Source: Oncomelania hupensis
Taxonomy: Eukaryota > Mollusca > Gastropoda > Littorinimorpha > Pomatiopsidae
Reading direction: 5' to 3'
Assembly: GCA_036898135.1 (NCBI GenBank)
Contig: CM072512.1
Location: 24,080,924 to 24,144,923, forward strand
DNA length: 64,000 bases
The translations under genes were made by a program, and so were the position numbers. Each line of letters starts with the position of its first letter. Position 1 is the stretch's first letter. Shown piece after piece: positions 59,209 to 64,000 of this stretch. Below the pieces are notes generated by a model. It was not told the origin of the DNA and did no database searches. It saw only the letters and a list, made by a program, of their open reading frames with translations.

Positions 59209-61782
59209 AATAATAATAATAATAATAATAATAATTACTGTATTTATAATGCGCTTATCTTATAATAATTATAACTCTAAGCGCGCACTCACAACTCACG
59301 CACACATGTGCACGCTTTAGACAATGACACATGTAACAATTACGCAAAAAATACATTCACTCAAATATACTCATACCACAAACAGACCAGACACTATATG
59401 CAAGAGACAGCTGGCGATGGGGTGCGTAGTGAGGTCATGGTGTTAGAACTGCTTGAAAAGGTAAGTTTTGAGGGCAGACTGGAAGGAGGTGGGAGAGGGT
59501 TTCTGACGGAGAGAGAGTGGAAGGGTATTCCAGATGGATGGGCCGTAGACAGAGAAGGAGCGGGACCCGAACGTGCTGAGTTTGGAGCGAGGAATGCGGA
59601 GGCGGAGAGGGTCGGAGGCAGAGCGAAGAGAGCGAGAGGGAATGTATGGGTGAAGTAAGTCAGAGAGATAGAGAGGAGCGGAGTTGTTGAGGGACTTGTA
59701 GCAGAGAGACAAGGTCTTGTATTGAATGCGTTGGGAGATGGGAAGCCAGTGTAGGGCTTTGAGCAAGGGAGTGACGTGGTCAGATTTCTTCTTTCTGAGG
59801 ACGAGGCGGGCAGTATTGTTTTGAACGCGTTGGAGAGGGAGAGTGGTGGAGCGGGGAAGGCCGGAAAGAAGGGAGTTGCAATAGTCGATGCGAGACAGGA
59901 TGAGGGAGACAGCAAGTTTGGTGGCAGCTTCAGTGGTGAGGTATTTTCTGATCTGACTGATTCGACGGAGGTGGAAGTAGCAGGCCCTGGCGGTTGCAGA
60001 GACAAAGCTAGTCATTGAGAGAGAAGAGTCAAGGATAACGCCAAGGTTCTTGGCAGAGTCGGAGAGAGGGATAGAGGTACCGTCAAGCTGAAGATGGAGA
60101 GAGGAGGGGAGCTGAGGGAGTTTCTGGCGTGTGCCTACCAGCATGGCTTCCGTTTTGTCGTCGTTCAGTTTAAGTTTGTTTGCTGTCATCCAGTCCTTCA
60201 CGTCTTCACAGCAGTCGGCCGTGCGAGTCAGGAGTGCCTGAATGTTGTCAGGTTTGTCTTTGTCTTGTAGTTGTGAGTCGTCAGCATAGAAGTGGTGGTT
60301 TATGTGATGAGACTGGATGATGTTGGTCAGAGGGGAGGTGTAGAGTGTAAAAAGGACCGGACCCAGGACAGATCCCTGAGGAACTCCGCAGGAGAGCCTA
60401 ACTGGGTCAGAGGATATGCCATCGATGATAACGGACTGCCGTCTGTCGGAGAGGTAGGAAAGAAACCAGGAGTGAGCGGAGTCAGTGATGCCAAAGGAGT
60501 GTTGAAGGCGGTGGAGGAGGATAGAATGGTCAATAGTGTCGAAGGCGGCAGAGAGATCGAGTAGGGTAAGAAGGGAGATGTTGCCTGAGTCAGTTGAGAG
60601 AAGAAGATCATTCAGAATATGTAAAAGGGCTGTTTCAGTGCTGTGGTGCTTGCGATAGGCAGACTGGAAGGGACTGAGGAGATTGTTGATGGTGAGGTGA
60701 GCGTTGAGCTGGTTGAGGACAACCTTTTCAAGTAGCTTAGACAGAAAAGAGAGATTGGAGACTGGGCGATAGTTTTTGAGGTCATTTGGGTCAAGGTTGT
60801 GTTTTTTGAGGAGAGGGCGAACGATGGCAGACTTGAAGATATCAGGAACGGAGCCAGTTTCTAGAGAGGTGTTGATGATATCGGTGATGAAAGGCAGAAG
60901 TTTTGGGAGACCGTCCAAATACAGGGAAGCTGGGAGGGGGTCTAGTTCACAGGTTTTGAGAGACATAGTCTTTATGATTTTGAGAACATCTGCCTGAGAG
61001 AGAGAGCGGAAAAATGAGAGGGGGGTGCCTGTGAAGGGGGAGTCAGGAGGGCAAGGCGGAGATGGTAGAATGTCAAGTGTGTTGCGCAGAGATTGAATTT
61101 TGTCAGAGAAATAGGTGGAAAAGGCGGATGGGAGTTCTTCTTTTTTGTGTGTGTTGGGGAGTGGAGATTCTTTAGGTGTGCCTAAGAGTTTGTTCATCGT
61201 AGCGTAGAGAGTTTTGGAAGAAGTGGATTCTAGGATTTTGTTCTGGAGGTGTTTGCGTTTGGCATCAGAGATCAGTCTGCAGACTTTGGATCTGATGGTT
61301 TGGAATATCTGTCTGTGAACGGTTAGGCCAGATAAGCGCCAACGGCGCTCAGCTTGCCGACGCTCACGCTTGGCCGTTGCTATCTCATGGGTGAGCCAGG
61401 GGGAAGGGAGTCGGTCGGGCCTGGAGCAGGAGGTGACAGGGGCATGGTTGTCAAGAAGTTTACGGAGAGAGGAATCAAAGTGAGATGCAAGATCAGAGGA
61501 GGAAGAGTCAGAGAGAAGGTCGACAGCTTCGGCGAAGAAGATCTCACGGTTGACAGGTTTTAGTTTGCGGCGAGAGACAAGGAGTTGTTGTTTGTGAGGG
61601 GGAGGTAGATTGAGGAAGACGAGAATAGCGAGGTGGTCGGAGGGGAGTACAGAGGAGATGTCAGAGTCGAGAAAGAGTTTATCGGAGGTGCGAGTGATGA
61701 TCCAGTCAATGGTGTGGCCAAGACGGTGAGTGGGTTGTGTGATGTGTTGTGTAAGATTGTGGTTTGAAAGTGACCTGCATAG
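59209..61782 (-). mobile_element. L2-like LINE inserted in the gypsy integrase
   Basis: A 2.57-kb minus-strand LINE. It is 5'-truncated within the endonuclease but carries a complete reverse transcriptase frame. The 3' UTR (59,209-59,442) ends AAGCGCATTATAAATACAG plus ATT units. It breaks the integrase frame between adjoining codons with no visible loss and no clear TSD, as often seen with L2-group elements. It is the least decayed LINE in the window and so probably among the latest insertions. Confidence 0.88.
59443..61782 (-). CDS. L2-like LINE endonuclease (end) and reverse transcriptase
   Basis: Open for 786 codons counting from an ATG in gypsy sequence at 61,803; the LINE part begins about residue 8. 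Residues ~17-65 are the end of the apurinic-type endonuclease (HTIDWIITR, then LPSDHLAI with the catalytic SDH at 55-57). The reverse transcriptase holds RPLLKKHNL and LKNYRPVSNLSFLSKLLEK (330-360), motif A LDLSAAFDTIDH (415-426), motif B GVPQGSVLGP (473-482) and motif C FYADD (505-509). The C-terminus has LHWLPISQRIQYKTLSL and ends ALKTYLFKQF. All RT catalytic residues are present, but ORF1 and most of the endonuclease are lost, so the copy cannot move by itself; its RT could in principle be made. Confidence 0.92.
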   Translation of the reverse strand, partial: LCRSLSNHNLTQHITQPTHRLGHTIDWIITRTSDKLFLDSDISSVLPSDHLAILVFLNLPPPHKQQLLVSRRKLKPVNREIFFAEAVDLLSDSSSSDLASHFDSSLRKLLDNHAPVTSCSRPDRLPSPWLTHEIATAKRERRQAERRWRLSGLTVHRQIFQTIRSKVCRLISDAKRKHLQNKILESTSSKTLYATMNKLLGTPKESPLPNTHKKEELPSAFSTYFSDKIQSLRNTLDILPSPPCPPDSPFTGTPLSFFRSLSQADVLKIIKTMSLKTCELDPLPASLYLDGLPKLLPFITDIINTSLETGSVPDIFKSAIVRPLLKKHNLDPNDLKNYRPVSNLSFLSKLLEKVVLNQLNAHLTINNLLSPFQSAYRKHHSTETALLHILNDLLLSTDSGNISLLTLLDLSAAFDTIDHSILLHRLQHSFGITDSAHSWFLSYLSDRRQSVIIDGISSDPVRLSCGVPQGSVLGPVLFTLYTSPLTNIIQSHHINHHFYADDSQLQDKDKPDNIQALLTRTADCCEDVKDWMTANKLKLNDDKTEAMLVGTRQKLPQLPSSLHLQLDGTSIPLSDSAKNLGVILDSSLSMTSFVSATARACYFHLRRISQIRKYLTTEAATKLAVSLILSRIDYCNSLLSGLPRSTTLPLQRVQNNTARLVLRKKKSDHVTPLLKALHWLPISQRIQYKTLSLCYKSLNNSAPLYLSDLLHPYIPSRSLRSASDPLRLRIPRSKLSTFGSRSFSVYGPSIWNTLPLSLRQKPSPTSFQSALKTYLFKQF

Positions 61783-61960
61783 GCCATCCGTGAAGTACCT
61801 CAAGAATCTCTGAAATTCTCACCTTTTGAGTTGCTTTATGGAAGAACAGTGCGAGGACCAATGCAAATTCTGAAAGAATTGTGGACCAAGGAGGAACAAT
61901 GCGATGAAACGCGCACAACATTTCAATGTGTAGTAGACCTCAAGCGATCAGCAACGGTAC
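61783..61960 (+). pseudogene. Gypsy integrase remainder downstream of the LINE
   Basis: Continues the integrase frame with ESLKFSPFELLYGRTVRGPM and LKELWTKEEQ, a segment conserved in this gypsy group after the catalytic Glu. Similarity fades near 61,950 (VVDLK) and a stop follows. No RT, RNase H or 3' LTR is visible in the 2 kb that remain, so the 3' half is deleted or very decayed. Confidence 0.85.
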
Positions 61961-62324
61961 ATGAACAGACTACGAGCCTGTGCGAGTGACGAAATAAATC
62001 ACAACAAATAACTTCGTCAAATGCCCAAGCGCTATTGCTGTTTAAAAACTGCTGATATTGATGCTCGCAATCTGGTATTCCGTAGATCAATTATACCAAA
62101 CCCTGGAAAATGTGCTTTGAATAGCTTCTTACACACTCGGTCGGTACTTGTATGCACAATTAAGAATTTCTGATACTGATGATGATATTCTTACACTCGA
62201 CAGAATCTTTCGCAAATAATTCTCAAAGTCTCTCAATAATCAATTGCTAAAGCGCTAACGTTGTATACGAACTACTGACGTTGATACTGAAAGACGGTAT
62301 ATATTCAGTAAAAATCATATGGAA
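61961..62324. other. No gene recognised
   Basis: Two partly similar stretches (CTGCTGATATTGATGCTCGCA at 62,048 and CTACTGACGTTGATACTGAAA at 62,271; TTTCTGATACTGATGATG at 62,167) suggest a weak old repeat. Not coding. Confidence 0.4.
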
Positions 62325-63960
62325 AATCGTAATGGAAATATAGACGTAGGGGAAATTTAGACGTAAGGGATATAAGACGTAGATAGAATATAGTAGGGGA
62401 CCAAAGACGTTGGAGGAATATAGACGTAGGAAACCAAACATATGGGGGAATATAGACCTGTCCCATCCTATCCCGGAACTTGAAGGTCTTTGGGGCACCA
62501 CAGATGATCGATTAACCAGCGTACTCCATCTTTCTCTGTTCTCAGCAGCCCCCATGACTTCGCTCAGTGTCAATCCAGGCCATTCTCGAATGTGGTCCTC
62601 CAACCTCTTTTTATGTCTCTTCTTCTGCCTCCAAGATCCAAAAGTTCAGGTATGATCCACGGTTTTTTCTTTGGGCGGTGCTTGTCAAGGATCTCAGTGG
62701 CGGCATCTGTTACAGCTGAATTGAAAGTGGTGGTCATGGTGTTGACATCTACTTCACCAGCTCCCCAATTGAGCAGTGGTGAAAATTTTCCTCGAATTGT
62801 GACTAGGAATAATTCTGCCACATCCGGGTCTTGCAGTTTGTCCAGGCCGAACTTCAGTCTGGTGCACTTTGCTTTGTTTACTGTCTTCAAGTGGAGTAGG
62901 AAAGACATCTTCACGAGATCGTGGTCACTTTTGATGTCTGCTCTTGGAAAAGTGCGTGTCCTGCCAATGTTGACGCTTGATCTGAAGCGTTTTTTGACCA
63001 TGATGTAGTCAATCCGGTTGTGATGCTCCCCGCTGGAAGACCTAGGGCGCTAAAGACGTAAAGAGACTACAGACTTAGGGAGACCAAAGACCTGGGTAAG
63101 GGACCAAAGACGTAGGGAGACTATAGAAATAGGGGACCAAAGACGTAAGGGGGCTGGGGAGGAGGGGGAGGATTTATACATAGGGGATCAAAGACCTGGA
63201 TGGAATATAGACGTAAGGGACCAAAGACACAGGAAGTATAAAGACATAGAGAGCCAAATGTGTAGGGAGACTATAGACATATGGGACCCAAGACGTAGGG
63301 ATACTATAGATTAGGGAACCAAAGACGTAAGGGGGTGGGAGGGATTTATACAGTCATAGACCTGGCGAATATAGACGTAATGAACCACAGACGCAGGAAG
63401 GATATAGACATAGGGGATCACAGACGTAGGGAAACTATAGACATAGGGGTACCAAAGAAAGACCGGGGGAATATAGACGTAAGGGACCAAGCGCGCAGGA
63501 AGAATATAGACATATGGGACCAAAGAGGTAGGAAGAATATAGACGCAAGTGACCAAAGACAAGGGGGGAATATAGACATAAGAGACCAAAGACGTAGGAA
63601 GGATATAGATATAGGGGACCAAATACGTGTGGGGAATATAGACGCAAGGGACCAAAGAGGTAGGGGAATATTGACATAAGGGACCAAAGACGTAGGGGGA
63701 CTATAGACATAAGAGACCAAAGACGTAGGAGAATATAGACGTTAGAGACCAAAGAGGTAGGGGAATATAGACGTTATGGACCAAAGAGGTAGGGGAATAT
63801 AGACTTAAGGGACCAAAGACGTAGGGGGAATATAGACATATGGGACCAAAGACGTCGGGGAAATATAGACATATGGGACCAAAAACATAGGGGAATATAA
63901 AGGTAAAAGACCAAACAGCTGGGGGAATATATACCTGTGGGCAAAACTAACCTAGAGAAA
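62325..63960. repeat. ~33-bp minisatellite, split by a LINE
   Basis: Units near GGGACCAAAGACGTAGG followed by GGAATATAGACATAA repeat at 62,325-62,455 and again at 63,050-63,960, with 31-34-bp spacing and point drift. As 33 is divisible by three, all frames carry 11-residue repeats (such as VPYVYILPTSL on the minus strand), which explains the open frames here; none is called as a gene. Confidence 0.9.
62456..63052 (-). mobile_element. RTE-like LINE, internally deleted, copy 8
   Basis: The minus strand starts at GEHHNRIDYIMVKKRFRSS, the end of the endonuclease, with SDHDLVKMSF and then the linker CTRLKFGLDKLQDPDVAEL and HRPKKKPWIIPELLDL. It then jumps to the C-terminal basic motif and FENGLD, with the true frame giving EDHIREWPGLTLSEVM, and ends with a short CCTAT tail at 62,460. 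The whole reverse transcriptase is missing. The 143-codon frame 62,570-63,001 covers the linker. It lies inside the 33-bp minisatellite. Confidence 0.85.
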
Positions 63961-64000
63961 AACAGATCTGGGATAAAACAGACTTAAAAACCCTTAAAGA

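Noticed and set aside
59308..59658. Plus-strand frames across the L2-like LINE (also 59,776; 60,292; 61,354)
   Set aside because: Antisense shadows of the 786-codon reverse transcriptase frame.
63311..63752. Frames of 100-114 codons near the window end; regular repeats that could suggest a CRISPR array
   Set aside because: The 33-bp minisatellite gives 11-residue repeats on both strands. Units are contiguous with no unique spacers, and the genome is eukaryotic.

Overview
This is a piece of a repeat-rich animal nuclear genome. It has no operons and no dense coding. It carries a complete eukaryotic tRNA-Asp gene, very long microsatellites, several tRNA- and 5S-rRNA-derived SINE families, non-LTR retrotransposons of at least three kinds, a Ty3/gypsy-type element, a solo LTR and at least two DNA transposons. 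The mix suggests a lophotrochozoan invertebrate, most likely a gastropod mollusc. That is inferred from repeat content alone; no host marker gene is present.

Layout. 0-5 kb: tRNA-Asp, a chimeric tRNA/5S SINE, a truncated RTE-like LINE, a ~700-bp non-coding retroposon (called R700 here), an internally deleted PIF/Harbinger transposon and a tRNA-SINE inside a C-rich minisatellite. 5-24 kb: trinucleotide arrays, SINEs and three more copies of the RTE-like LINE, one keeping degenerate reverse transcriptase motifs, plus a second full-length R700. 25-30 kb: a LINE 3' part split by a textbook solo LTR, then an RNase H-bearing LINE 3' part with a 14-bp target-site duplication (TSD). 31-36 kb: mainly microsatellites. 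36-38 kb: a foldback element with arms of about 380 bp, carrying a 5S-SINE with a perfect 13-bp TSD. 38-44 kb: small LINE tails and an L2-like 3' end. 44.8-48.3 kb: a 3.5-kb element with long terminal inverted repeats around the one well-preserved protein gene that is not a reverse transcriptase, a 486-codon XPG/FEN1-like (PIN-fold) nuclease. 49-54 kb: a 5'-truncated R700 and two SINEs. 54-62 kb: a broken gypsy element (primer site, gag, protease, integrase) cut inside integrase by an L2-like LINE with an open 786-codon frame; two convergent THAP-domain start exons lie in the same leader region. 62-64 kb: a ~33-bp minisatellite broken by an internally deleted RTE-like LINE.

How it works together. 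Nothing here forms a host pathway. The window is a record of nested transposition. LINE machinery probably supplies insertion for the SINEs and R700, because these carry short-repeat 3' tails and 9-14 bp TSDs. DNA transposons contribute TIR structures. The most promising undescribed object is the nuclease-bearing TIR element at 44,792-48,285, followed by the R700 family and the tRNA/5S chimeric SINE. All similarities to families are from memory and by eye; no database search was run.
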